Source: Pseudomonas parafulva (lineage in GTDB: Bacteria; Pseudomonadota; Gammaproteobacteria; Pseudomonadales; Pseudomonadaceae). From it: DNA of 64,000 bases. A program made the translations under genes and the position numbers. Below, in pieces: positions 15,606 through 32,620 of the stretch. Below the pieces are notes generated by a model. The model saw only the letters and a list, made by a program, of their open reading frames with translations, did not search any database and had not been told where the DNA came from. The number at the start of each line of letters is the position of its first letter. Within the stretch, counting starts at the first letter, position 1. Location: assembly GCF_002021815.1 (NCBI RefSeq), contig NZ_CP019952.1, forward strand, positions 1,767,001 to 1,831,000, written 5' to 3'.

Positions 15606-17624
15606 ATGTCTTTGAACGAGCCCTTCGAAAGCGTGCCCACGGCAAATGATCATCCGGACCAGGTCATCAGCCTGTCCCAGGCCTTGATGGCACCGCGTAT
15701 CGCCATAGAGGACACCCAGCCGGTGCTCGACGGCGGCGCCTTTGCCGCCAAGGCCATCAGCAACCAGCCGGTTTCGGTCAGCACCAAGGTATTCACCGAC
15801 GGCCACGACCGGATGGCTGTGGTGTTGAACTGGTGCCAGGCCGGTAGCCGTCGCATTCATTGCGTGCCCATGACTTCGCCCGGCAATGACCTGTGGCTGG
15901 CAGAATTCACCCCCACTGAAATCGGGCCGCATGTGTTCAGCATCGAAGCCTGGATCGACCCCTACGCCACCTACTGCTACGACCTGGAGAAAAAGTTCAA
16001 TGCCGGCGTCGGCGTAAAGCTGGAACTCGAGGAAGGGCGGTTGCTGCTGGGCAAGGGCATTGAATTGAGCAGCGGCGCCTTGCGCGAGCAATTACAGTCG
16101 CTGCAAGCCACCTTGCAGACGCTGCCCGAGGATGAACAAGTGGCCCTGCTGCTGGGCGCCGAGGCATCGCAGATGATGGCCGCCGCCGAACACCGCAGCT
16201 ACCTGACCCGCAGTTGCAACTACCCGCTGGATGTGGACCGCCCGGCCGCGCAATTCGCCAGCTGGTATGAGCTGTTCCCCCGTTCGATCACCGATGATCC
16301 CCAGCGCCATGGCACCTTCAACGATGTGCACCAGCGCCTGCCGATGATTCGCGACATGGGCTTTGACGTGTTGTATTTCCCGCCCATTCACCCCATTGGC
16401 ATGCAGCACAGAAAGGGCCGGAACAATTCGTTGCAGGCCCAGCCGGGGGACCCTGGCAGCCCCTACGCCATTGGCAGTGCCGACGGTGGGCACGATGCGA
16501 TCCACCCCGAACTCGGCACGCGTGAAGATTTCCGTCGCCTGGTATCGGCGGCAGCCCAGCACGGTCTGGAAATCGCCCTGGACTTCGCCATCCAGTGCTC
16601 CCAGGACCATCCGTGGCTCCAGGAACATCCAGGCTGGTTCAGCTGGCGCCCGGACGGCACCATCCGCTATGCCGAGAACCCGCCGAAGAAGTACCAGGAC
16701 ATCGTCAACGTCGACTTCTACGCGCCCGATGCCGTGCCTGGGCTGTGGATCGCACTGCGTGATGTGATCATCGGTTGGGTGGAGGAGGGCGTGAAAACGT
16801 TCCGGGTGGACAACCCGCATACCAAACCCCTGCCGTTCTGGCAGTGGCTGATCGCCAATGTGCGCAGTCGATACCCGGACGTGTTGTTCCTGGCTGAGGC
16901 GTTCACCAAGCCCGCCATGATGGCCCGCCTGGGCAAGGTCGGCTATGCGCAGAGCTACACCTATTTCACCTGGCGCAACACCAAGCAGGAGCTGAGCGAG
17001 TATTTCGAAACGCTCAACCAGCCGCCGTGGAGCCAATGCTACCGGCCGAACTTCTTCGTCAACACGCCAGACATCAACCCGTTCTTCCTCCAGCAAAATG
17101 GCCGGGCCGGCTTCCTCATCCGGGCCGCACTGGCGACCATGGGGTCGGGCTTGTGGGGCATGTACTCGGGCTTCGAGCTGTGCGAAGCGGCAGGGCTGCC
17201 GGGCAAGGAAGAATACCTGGACTCGGAGAAGTACGAGATCCGCCCGCGAGACTTTACCCAACCGGGCAACATCATCGCCGAGATCGCCCAGCTCAACCGT
17301 ATCCGCCGGCAGAACCCGGCCCTGCAGAGCCACCTGGGCCTGACGCTGCTCAACTGCTGGAATGACAACATCCTGTATTTCGCAAAGCGCACCCCCGCCC
17401 GTGACAATTACATTCTCATCGCCGTGAGCCTGGACCCGCACAACGCCCAGGAAGCCCATTTCGAACTGCCGTTGTGGGAGCTTGGCCTTGATGACGGTGC
17501 CGAAACCCACGGGGAGGACCTGATGAATGGTCATCGCTGGTCGTGGTACGGCAAGACCCAGTTCATGCGCATCGAGCCTTGGCATCAGCCATTCGGTATC
17601 TGGCGAATCAGCAAAGTCAGCTGA
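15606..17624 (+). CDS. glgE: Alpha-1,4-glucan:maltose-1-phosphate maltosyltransferase, 672 aa
   Basis: A GH13_3 enzyme that adds maltose from maltose-1-phosphate to alpha-1,4-glucan. After an N-terminal beta domain, the catalytic barrel shows FPPIHPIG, FRVDNPHTKPLPFW (nucleophile Asp near residue 400), LAEAFTKPAMM (acid/base Glu near 430) and NTPDINPFFLQ (third Asp near 487). The VDNPHTK form is diagnostic of GlgE against ordinary amylases. ATG 15606 follows AGGGAGCAAGG and starts MSLNEPFE. It is first of glgE-treS/pep2-glgB; the next gene makes its substrate. A strong terminator hairpin lies right after its stop. Confidence 0.93.
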   Translation: MSLNEPFESVPTANDHPDQVISLSQALMAPRIAIEDTQPVLDGGAFAAKAISNQPVSVSTKVFTDGHDRMAVVLNWCQAGSRRIHCVPMTSPGNDLWLAEFTPTEIGPHVFSIEAWIDPYATYCYDLEKKFNAGVGVKLELEEGRLLLGKGIELSSGALREQLQSLQATLQTLPEDEQVALLLGAEASQMMAAAEHRSYLTRSCNYPLDVDRPAAQFASWYELFPRSITDDPQRHGTFNDVHQRLPMIRDMGFDVLYFPPIHPIGMQHRKGRNNSLQAQPGDPGSPYAIGSADGGHDAIHPELGTREDFRRLVSAAAQHGLEIALDFAIQCSQDHPWLQEHPGWFSWRPDGTIRYAENPPKKYQDIVNVDFYAPDAVPGLWIALRDVIIGWVEEGVKTFRVDNPHTKPLPFWQWLIANVRSRYPDVLFLAEAFTKPAMMARLGKVGYAQSYTYFTWRNTKQELSEYFETLNQPPWSQCYRPNFFVNTPDINPFFLQQNGRAGFLIRAALATMGSGLWGMYSGFELCEAAGLPGKEEYLDSEKYEIRPRDFTQPGNIIAEIAQLNRIRRQNPALQSHLGLTLLNCWNDNILYFAKRTPARDNYILIAVSLDPHNAQEAHFELPLWELGLDDGAETHGEDLMNGHRWSWYGKTQFMRIEPWHQPFGIWRISKVS

Positions 17625-17628
17625 GCGT

Positions 17629-17666
17629 GTCAGGGAGCGGGCGCGCCCGCTCTCTGACGGGTTTTT
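17629..17666 (+). terminator. Intrinsic terminator/attenuator between glgE and treS-pep2
   Basis: GTCAGGGAGCGGGC (17629-17642) pairs with GCCCGCTCTCTGAC (17645-17658) with one G-T wobble, followed by GGG and five T (17662-17666). It starts 5 bases after the glgE stop and ends 28 bases before the treS ATG, so it should reduce read-through into treS-glgB. The structure is seen; partial termination is inference. Confidence 0.75.
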
Positions 17667-17694
17667 ACCGATCAAGCATTCAGAGGAATGGTAC

Positions 17695-21011
<3,317 letters not shown>

Positions 21012-21015
<4 letters not shown>

Positions 21016-23222
21016 ACGTTTCAACGCGTGAAAACGGCGGTCTTGGCCAACGGGACCTGGATGCCCTGGCGCGCGCCGAGCACGCCGATCCTTTTGCGGT
21101 GCTGGGGCCTCACACCGATCCTGCAGGGGGCGTGACCATCCGTGCCTACTTGCCCAATGCACTGGGCGCCCGCGTGCTGGCGCGCGACGACCAGCGCGTA
21201 CTGGCTGACATGCAGCCCGGCGCGATACCTGGCCTGTTCACCGCGCGCCTGAACGAGGCGCTTCCCTATCAGTTGCACATCAACTGGGCTGGCGGCGAGC
21301 AAGTCACGGAAGACCCCTACAGCTTCGGCCCGCAGCTTGGCGACATCGACCTGCACCTGTTCGCCGAGGGCAATCACCGGGACCTGGCAGGGCGTTTTGG
21401 TGCCCAGCCGGCACAAGTCGACGGGGTGGACGGGGTGTGCTTCTCGGTATGGGCACCCAATGCGCGCCGGGTATCGGTCGTGGGCGAGTTCAACAACTGG
21501 GACGGTCGTCGGCACCCGATGCGCCTGCGCCACGGTGCCGGGGTCTGGGAGCTGTTCATTCCACGCCTGGGCGTGGGTGAGACCTACAAGTTCGAGGTGC
21601 TGGGCAAGGATGGGATCCTGCCGCTCAAAGCCGACCCCTTGGCCCGTGCCACCGAATTGCCGCCCAGCACCGCTTCCAAGGTGGCCGGTGCGCTAGCCCA
21701 TGAATGGCGCGACCAGCAGTGGATGGACGAGCGCGCCCAGCGCCACGCCTACGGCGCCCCCTTGTCGATCTACGAACTGCACCCCGGGTCCTGGCGCTGC
21801 GAGCTGGACGAAGCTGGGGAGGTGGGGCGTTTCTACAATTGGCGTGAGTTGGCCGAGCGCTTGGTGCCCTACGTGCAGGAGCTGGGTTTCACCCATATCG
21901 AGCTGCTGCCGATCATGGAGCACCCCTTTGGCGGCTCGTGGGGCTACCAGCCCCTGTCGATGTTCGCCCCGACGTCGCGCTATGGCACGGCAGAGGACTT
22001 CGCCGCCTTCATCGACGCCTGCCACCAGGCACGCATCGGCGTGATCCTGGACTGGGTGCCGGCGCATTTTCCCACGGACGAACATGGTCTGGCGCGCTTC
22101 GACGGCACGGCCCTCTACGAATACGACAACCCGTTCGAAGGCTATCACCAGGACTGGAACACGCTGATCTACAACCTCGGCCGTAACGAGGTGCGGGGCT
22201 TCATGATGGCCTCGGCGCTTCACTGGCTCAAACACTTCCACATCGACGGGCTGCGGGTAGATGCCGTGGCGTCGATGCTGTACCGCGACTACTCGCGCAA
22301 GGCCGGTGAATGGGTGCCCAACCGCCATGGTGGGCGTGAGAACCTCGAGGCCATCGACTTCATCCGCCACCTCAACGGCGTGGCGGCGCATGAAGCGCCG
22401 GGTGCCTTGATCATTGCCGAGGAATCGACGGCCTGGCCTGGCGTGAGCAAGCCAACCGAAGAGGGCGGCCTGGGTTTCCACTACAAGTGGAACATGGGCT
22501 GGATGCATGACTCGCTCAGCTACATCCAGAACGACCCTGTGCACCGTGCTCATCACCATAACGAGATGAGCTTCAGCCTGGTATACGCCTACTCCGAGCA
22601 CTTCATCCTGCCGATCTCCCACGACGAGGTGGTACACGGCAAGCGCTCGCTGATCGACAAGATGCCGGGCGATCGCTGGCAGAAGTTCGCCAACCTGCGT
22701 GCCTACCTGGCCTTCATGTGGATGCACCCGGGCAAGAAATTGCTGTTCATGGGCTGCGAGTTCGGCCAGTGGCGCGAATGGAACCACGACCACCAGCTGG
22801 ACTGGTACCTGCTGCAGTATCCGGAGCACCAGGGTGTACAGCGCCTGGTGGGCGACCTGAACCGCCTGTACCGCGATGTGCCTGCCCTGCATGAGCAGGA
22901 CTGCAAGCCCGAGGGCTTCCAGTGGTTGATCGGGGATGATGCGCAGAACAGTGTATTCGCCTGGCTGCGGTGGAGCAGCGCGGGCGAGCCAGTGCTGGTG
23001 GTTGCCAACTTCACGCCCGTGGTGCGCGAGGGCTACCGCATCGGTGTGCCGTTCGGGGCGCAATGGCAGGAGCTGCTCAACAGCGATGCCGAAGCCTATG
23101 CGGGCTCCAATGTGGGTAACATGGGCACGGTCGCCTCGCAGCAGACCCCCTGCCATGGTCAGCCGTTGTCGCTGGCGCTGAACCTGCCTCCGCTGGCGAT
23201 ACTGGTGCTCAAGCCGGTCTGA
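21012..23222 (+). CDS. glgB: 1,4-alpha-glucan branching enzyme, 736 aa
   Basis: Cuts alpha-1,4-glucan and re-joins it as an alpha-1,6 branch. It has the extended N1 domain (residues 1-110), a CBM48 ([20 protein letters not shown]), and a GH13_9 barrel with [31 protein letters not shown] (nucleophile near 415), [12 protein letters not shown] (Glu near 467) and [11 protein letters not shown] (Asp near 537). Length is typical of GlgB. Its ATG overlaps the treS-pep2 TGA (ATGA), which indicates coupled translation. With GlgE or GlgA it builds branched glycogen. Confidence 0.95.
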
Positions 23223-23233
23223 TCGTCAGCTAC

Positions 23234-23254
23234 CCGCGGGCGTTCTGCCCGCGG
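23234..23254 (+). terminator. Probable terminator hairpin after glgB
   Basis: CCGCGGGC (23234-23241) pairs with GCCCGCGG (23247-23254) around a 5-base loop, 11 bases after the glgB stop. The following TGGCTTTAC is a poor T-run, so termination may be weak or Rho-assisted. Confidence 0.5.
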
Positions 23255-23345
23255 TGGCTTTACCGCACTGGCCGGCCGTCATAGTCCGGTTGAAGGTGTA
23301 GAGCGTGCCTGCCGCAGGCTCAAGCGGTAACAGTCGAACCACCAG

Positions 23346-23388
23346 AAAAAACCCGCCGGGCAATCCCTGTCTGAGATGGCCCGGCGGG
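23346..23388 (-). terminator. Intrinsic terminator of the glgX transcript
   Basis: CCCGCCGGGC (23352-23361) pairs perfectly with GCCCGGCGGG (23379-23388). On the minus strand the stem is followed by six T residues. It lies 48 bases beyond the glgX stop and would end the glgA-to-glgX transcript. Confidence 0.75.
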
Positions 23389-23435
23389 TCTGTGACGACT
23401 ACGTCACGCATTGCGCGTGACGTATGCGCTTGCCA

Positions 23436-25589
23436 TCAATCTTCGCTGTGCTGGAGCACCATCAGCGCCACCGAGCGCCCTGTCAGGTCAAACGAGCTGT
23501 CGAATGGCAGGTCTTCGGGTTTGCGCAGTTGTGGCCGGTCTGTATCCATCACGCAGCTCCAGTGTTCGCCCTCTGGAACGCTGGGCAGTTTGAACGGCAC
23601 GGTATCGTGGTGGGCGTTGACGATCAGCAACACGGTGGACTCCGAACCTGGACGGGCAATGCCACTGACCTGCGCACGACCATCGATCAGCATGCCCAGG
23701 CAGCGACCGTTAGGGTCTTCCCACTGTTCAACGCTCATCTCGTTGCCATCGGGCGCCAGCCATGTCACGTCCTTGACGCCGATTGCCTCGTTGTAATCGC
23801 CCACCAGGAAGCTTGAACGCCGCAGCACCGGATACTTCTGGCGCAGACGGGTCAGGCGCTTGACGAACGCCAGCAGTGCCTGGCCTTCTTCATCCAGATC
23901 CCAGTTCACCCAACCGATTTCGCTGTCCTGGCAATAGGCATTGTTGTTGCCGTGCTGGGTGCGGCTGAATTCATCGCCGGCAACGATCATCGGCGTGCCC
24001 TGGGCAAACAGCAGGGTCGCGAAGAAGTTACGCATCTGGCGCATGCGCAAGGCGTTGATTTCCGCATCTTCGGTCGGGCCTTCGGCGCCGCAGTTCCAGG
24101 ACAGGTTATTGCTGGTGCCATCCTGGTTGTTCTCGTCGTTGTCCTCGTTGTGCTTCTCGTTGTACGACACCAGGTCGCGCAAGGTGAAGCCGTCGTGGGC
24201 AGTGATGAAGTTGACCGACGAATACGGCCTGCGGCCGCGGTTGTTGAACATGTCGCCAGAGCCGGTCATGCGGGCGGCAAAATCGGCCAGTTGGCCCTCG
24301 TCGCCCTTCCAGAAAGCGCGCACGGTGTCACGGAAACGGTCGTTCCACTCAGCCCAGCCCGGTGCGAAATTGCCCACCTGGTAGCCACCTGGGCCACAGT
24401 CCCATGGCTCGGCAATCAGTTTGACCTGCCGCAGCAGCGGGTCCTGGCGGCAGGCTACGAGGAAGCTGTGACGCTCACTGTAGCCGTCGTGGTAGCGACC
24501 CAGAATGGTCGCCAGGTCGAAGCGGAAGCCGTCGACATGCATCTCGCCTGCCCAGTAACGCAGCGAATCGGTCACCAGTTGCAGGACGCACGGATGGCTC
24601 AGGTCCAAGGTGTTGCCGGTGCCCGAGTCGTTGATGTAGTAACGCTTCTGGTCGGGCATCAGGCGGTAGTACGACGCGTTGTCGATGCCGCGCATGGAGA
24701 GCGTGGGGCCCATCTCGTTGCCTTCGGCGGTGTGGTTGTAGACCACATCGAGGATCAGCTCCAGGCCCGCGTCGTGCAGGTGCGCCACCATCTCCTTGAA
24801 TTCGGCGATCTTGCCGCTGGCCAGGTAGCTTGGGTGCGGTGCAAAGAACGCGATGGTGTTGTAGCCCCAATAGTTGTTCAGGCCCTTGTCGAGCAGGTGC
24901 TGGTCATTGACGAATGCATGGATGGGCAGCAGCTCGATGCTGGAGACGCCCAGGTCCTTGATGTGCTTGAGCAGCTCGTCGTTGGCCAGGCCCGCGAAGG
25001 TGCCTTGCAGGTTCTCAGGCACGGCCGGGTGGCGCTTGCTGATGCCCTTGGTGTGGGCCTCGTACACGACGGTCTTATCCCAAGGGGTTTGGACACGGTT
25101 GTCCCGGCCCCAGGTGAACGCCGGGTCGATGACCTTGCACTTGGGCACGAAGGGGGCGCTGTCGCGCTCGTCGAACGACAGGTCACCGTCTGGGTGGCCA
25201 ATGGTGTAGCCAAACAGCGCCTCGGACCATTTCAGCTCACCGACCAACTGCTTGGCGTAGGGATCGATCAGCAGTTTGTTGGGGTTGAAGCGGTGGCCGT
25301 TTTCAGGCTCGTAAGGGCCATGCACGCGATAGCCGTAGATCAGGCCCGGGTGCGCGTCAGGCAGATAACCGTGATAGATCTCGTCGGTGTATTCAGGCAG
25401 CTCGATACGCTCGAGCTCTTTCTCGCCGGTGGCGTCGAATACGCACAGCTCGACCTTGGTGGCGTTCGCCGAGAAGATGGCGAAGTTCACGCCCAGGCCG
25501 TCCCAGGTGGCGCCGAGGGGGTAGGGTAAGCCTTCGCGAATGCGCGACGGTGCAACGGAGCGGGTTTTCTTTGCGGTGCGCGGGCTCAT
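23436..25589 (-). CDS. glgX: Glycogen debranching enzyme GlgX, 717 aa
   Basis: Isoamylase-type GH13_11 enzyme that cuts alpha-1,6 branches, mainly of phosphorylase- or amylase-shortened glycogen. An N-terminal CBM48 (YPLGATWDGLGVNFAIFSAN) precedes the barrel with GFRFDLATILGR (nucleophile near 354), IAEPWDCGPGGYQVGNF (Glu near 392) and ITAHDGFTLRDLVSYNEKHN (Asp near 462). ATG 25589 is chosen over the earlier open frame because GAGGA lies 6 bases upstream and the protein then starts with a short basic tail. It is the last gene of the minus-strand glgA-treZ-malQ-treY cluster, 127 bases after the DUF2934 gene, so it may have its own promoter. Confidence 0.94.
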   Translation of the reverse strand: MSPRTAKKTRSVAPSRIREGLPYPLGATWDGLGVNFAIFSANATKVELCVFDATGEKELERIELPEYTDEIYHGYLPDAHPGLIYGYRVHGPYEPENGHRFNPNKLLIDPYAKQLVGELKWSEALFGYTIGHPDGDLSFDERDSAPFVPKCKVIDPAFTWGRDNRVQTPWDKTVVYEAHTKGISKRHPAVPENLQGTFAGLANDELLKHIKDLGVSSIELLPIHAFVNDQHLLDKGLNNYWGYNTIAFFAPHPSYLASGKIAEFKEMVAHLHDAGLELILDVVYNHTAEGNEMGPTLSMRGIDNASYYRLMPDQKRYYINDSGTGNTLDLSHPCVLQLVTDSLRYWAGEMHVDGFRFDLATILGRYHDGYSERHSFLVACRQDPLLRQVKLIAEPWDCGPGGYQVGNFAPGWAEWNDRFRDTVRAFWKGDEGQLADFAARMTGSGDMFNNRGRRPYSSVNFITAHDGFTLRDLVSYNEKHNEDNDENNQDGTSNNLSWNCGAEGPTEDAEINALRMRQMRNFFATLLFAQGTPMIVAGDEFSRTQHGNNNAYCQDSEIGWVNWDLDEEGQALLAFVKRLTRLRQKYPVLRRSSFLVGDYNEAIGVKDVTWLAPDGNEMSVEQWEDPNGRCLGMLIDGRAQVSGIARPGSESTVLLIVNAHHDTVPFKLPSVPEGEHWSCVMDTDRPQLRKPEDLPFDSSFDLTGRSVALMVLQHSED

Positions 25590-25716
25590 GGCAATCCTCG
25601 AATGGCCTTGTCTGGAAAATAAGGTTGGGTACTGCAACGGCCTTGTCGTCATCAGGCCTGGCAACCGAGGTGCTCGGTGCCAGTGCGGTGCTGAAGACGG
25701 CAGGGCCGTGGATGGT

Positions 25717-26010
25717 TCAGCTAGCGGTCGGCTTTTTCGGTGCGCGTGGCTTCTTCGAAGCCGCAGGCTTCACCCCTGGCAATGCAGCGACTTTAGGGTC
25801 AGCTGGAGGCTTGGGTGCAGCAGCGGCCTTGGGCTTGGCAGGCGCCTTTGGCTTGGCCGGGGCCTTGGCTTTGGCCCCAGGGGCTTTGGCTTCGGCTTCC
25901 GCCAATTTGCGGGCCATGTCCCAGTGACGTTCTTCCTCGCCGTGTGGCTTACCTTCCGACTCCCAGATCTGGTAGGCAAACTCGCGTATGCGTTTATCAT
26001 CGACACTCAT
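25717..26010 (-). CDS. DUF2934 protein with Ala/Pro/Lys-rich tail, 97 aa
   Basis: Residues 5-40 form a DUF2934 domain (RIREFAYQIWESEGKPHGEE, then HWDMARKLAE). The remainder is a low-complexity tail of Ala, Pro and Lys with repeats of the type KAPAKPKAP, probably disordered and strongly basic. DUF2934 proteins often stand beside trehalose/glycogen genes, as here: it lies 16 bases after treY and before glgX. No function is established that I know. The tail looks able to bind nucleic acid or polyanionic partners, which is only a guess. Confidence 0.85.
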   Translation of the reverse strand: MSVDDKRIREFAYQIWESEGKPHGEEERHWDMARKLAEAEAKAPGAKAKAPAKPKAPAKPKAAAAPKPPADPKVAALPGVKPAASKKPRAPKKPTAS

Positions 26011-26026
26011 ATGACGCTCCTGAATG

Positions 26027-28797
26027 CTAGTTATCTTCGATCAACAGATTGACTGGAAAGTCCGACAGCACAGCACACACCATCAACTCTCTTACAGGGC
26101 TGACAACGGCCCCACCGAAAAGTCCAGTCGAATTGGCAGGTGAGAAGTCGAACGGCAATACGACCCGGGTATCTTCCCAGTTCTGTGGGGGGACGTGAGG
26201 GCTCTGTGCCGCGCCCAGCAGACCGCTGGCCAAGCGCGGCGCGACAATCACGGCGCGTTGTGAGTCGCCCAGGCGGGCGAAGGCGACGACCTTGTCGGCA
26301 TGGCGCCCCTTGACGGTCAACGGCAGGTAACTGCCCCGGCGGAACAGCTCCGGGTTGGCCATGCGGCAGTCGAGCACGCGGGCCACCAGCGCCTGCTTTA
26401 CCCGGCCGTCATGCCAGTGGCTTAACAACGCGTCGAGCGGCGCGGCCTCTGCCAAGGTGCTGCGTCGAGCGGGATAGTCGACGGGCCGGCGGTTGTCTGG
26501 GTCCACCAGGCTGAAGTCCCAGTATTCGTTACCCTGATACAGATCAGGCACCCCTGGCACGGTCATGCGCATGAACGCCTGCACCAGGCTGTTGAGCGCA
26601 CCCGGGCAACTGATCAGCTGCGCCGCCTCGGCGATGGAGGTGCGCAGGGGCAGGGCATCGGCCTCCAGCAGTAGGCCTTCGAGATAGCGAGCACAGCCCT
26701 TTTCGTAGGCTTCGTTGGGGGCGTTCCAACTGCTGCGCAGCTTGGCCTCGCGCAGCGCTTTCTGTTGCCACTGACCGACACGCTCGGCGTATTGCTTAAG
26801 GCCTTGGGCGTCATCGACGGCCAGGTCCAACGGCCAGGTGCCCAACAGGGTCTGGAGCAGCAGCATTTCATCACCAGGACTCGGCGCCAGCCCATCCTCG
26901 AGCGGTGTGTGCAATGGCGCTGCCAGCTCGCGCCAGTGCGCCATGCGGCTGGCCAGCCAAGGCCCGCGCTCGCTCAGCACAGCCAGGCGGGCGCGCGTGT
27001 CTTCACCGCGCTTGTGGTCATGGGTGGCGGTGGCCAGCAGGTTGTCCGGGAAGTCCCGCAGGCGTCGCTGAGCCTCGTTGTGGAAGTGCTCCAGCGGAGC
27101 GCTGAAGCGTTCGGCCTCAAAGCCCACATCGTTGCGCGAGAGCAACCTTGCGCTGCGGTAGAACGCGGTGTCTTCGACGGCCTTGGCCGCGCTGGGGGCC
27201 GTCAATTGCTGGAAGCGTACGCAGGCGTGGCGCAGTTGCTTGCGGGTACGGCCAGGTGGCAGCTGGCGCCAACCTTCGCCGCCCAACCATTTTTCCAGTT
27301 GCTCCAGCAAGGGCCAGTCGGCCTCGCTCAGGTCCTGGCGCGCATCGGCCAGGGCCTGCTGGAAGAATGCCTCATCCTCGGCCGGGCGGCCACACGCATT
27401 GAAGTAGGTGCGGTAAACCGGGTAGTGCGCGACCAGTGCCTGCAGGGCGCGACGAATGGCACCCAAGGATAAATCGCGGGTCATCAGGTCGTTGCGCGCA
27501 ACCTGCAGGAGAGCTTGCGCCACCGATTCGCAGTCACCTGCCAAGCTTGCGTTGAGCACCAGATGGCGCGCCAGGCGCACTTCTTCGGTAAACGCCGGGC
27601 GCTCGCTGACCGTCGACCACAGTTCGGTCAGCGGGGCCTCACCGGCCGGGTCGTGCTGCAACAGCGAGACCTGGTTCATGAACTCGTAGCCGGTGGTGCC
27701 ATCGGTGAGCCAGTCGCGGTGCAGATGCTCATCGACGCCCAGGATTTTCTCGACGTAGATGGGGAAGTGCTCAACGCAAGCGTCCAGTGGGCGGCTGGCC
27801 ATCAGGCTGTCCACGCGTCGGCGCAGCTTGCGGCAATAACCGCGTGGGTCTGCCAGGCCGTCGATGTGGTCGATGCGCAGGCCATCGACCAGGCCGCGTT
27901 CAATCAACTCGAACAGCTTGGCATGGGTGGCTTCGAACACCACCGGGCGCTCGACCCGCAAACCGCCCAGCTCATTGATGTCGAAAAAGCGCCGCCAGTT
28001 GATGTCGTCGGCAGCGGTGCGCCAGCTGGCCAGGCGATAGGTCTGACGCTCGAGCAGCAGGTGAAGGCGCTTGAAGCCGGCCTCGCTGCGGCTGTCGAAT
28101 GCCACCAGGGCCGAGGCCAGGTCGGCGCCTTCGCGCACCCGACGGGCCAGTTCGGCTTGCAACGGCGCGGCATCGTCAAGCGGGGTGGCGGACTCGCCAA
28201 GGGCGGTGAACTGTTCGGCCAGGCTGGTCAGGGTCGGGTCAGCGCTGAGCGCCAGCACCCAGCCGTAATCGACCGGGCAGATCGGGAAGCGGTGCTCATA
28301 GTGAGCGATTTGCAGTACCCCCTGGTCGGCGTCGAATTCCAAGGGGATCTGGCCTTCCTTCAGCGCTACACCGTAATCGCTGCCCAGGAACGGCAGCAAC
28401 AATTGGCCAGCGAGCAGCGGGTCGGTGGAGTGCCACTGGATATCGAAGAACTCCGCATACGGGCTGCGGCGCCCCCAGGCCAGCAGGCTCTGCCACCAGG
28501 GGTTGTCAGCGCCGCCAACGGCCATGTGGTTGGACACGGTGTCCACGATCAGGCCCATGCCATGCTGGCGCAGCGCTTTGACCAGGCGCTCGAGCGCCGC
28601 TTCGCCGCCCAGTTCCGGGTTGACCTGGGTGGGATCGACGACGTCGTAGCCGTGGCGCGAACCTGCGCGGGCCTTGAGGATCGGCGAGGCGTACAGGTGG
28701 CTGATGCCCAGTTGGGCAAAGTACGGCACCAACGGCAGGGCATGGTCCAGGGTAAAGTCGCTGTGAAACTGCAGGCGCAGGGTCGCGGTAAGCGGTT

Positions 28798-28801
<4 letters not shown>
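26027..28801 (-). CDS. treY: Maltooligosyl trehalose synthase, 924 aa
   Basis: Turns the reducing-end maltose of a glucan into a trehalose unit (alpha-1,4 to alpha,alpha-1,1), the first step of the TreY/TreZ path. GH13_26 motifs: HLYASPILKARAGSRHGYDV, GLIVDTVSNHMA, GLRIDHIDGLADPRGY (nucleophile near 310), YVEKILGVDEHL (Glu), and TATHDHKRGEDTRARL (Asp). Length is somewhat above the usual 750-930 range but normal for Pseudomonas. ATG 28801 overlaps the malQ TGA as ATGA, so it is coupled to the upstream gene. Confidence 0.93.
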
Positions 28802-32607
<3,806 letters not shown>

Positions 32608-32620
32608 CTTCGACCTCTCT

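Larger units (their letters stand above)
23223..23435. other. Gap between convergent glgB and glgX holding two hairpins
   Basis: Non-coding. It contains the glgB-side hairpin at 23234-23254 and the glgX terminator at 23346-23388, listed separately. Nothing else is recognised. Confidence 0.7.

Noticed and set aside
15296..15649. 117-codon plus-strand frame before glgE
   Set aside because: It overlaps the glgE start and runs opposite the better-supported 53-aa minus-strand gene.
23952..25529. 525-codon plus-strand frame opposite glgX
   Set aside because: Antisense shadow of GH13 codons; composition rich in Val/Gln/His without domains.
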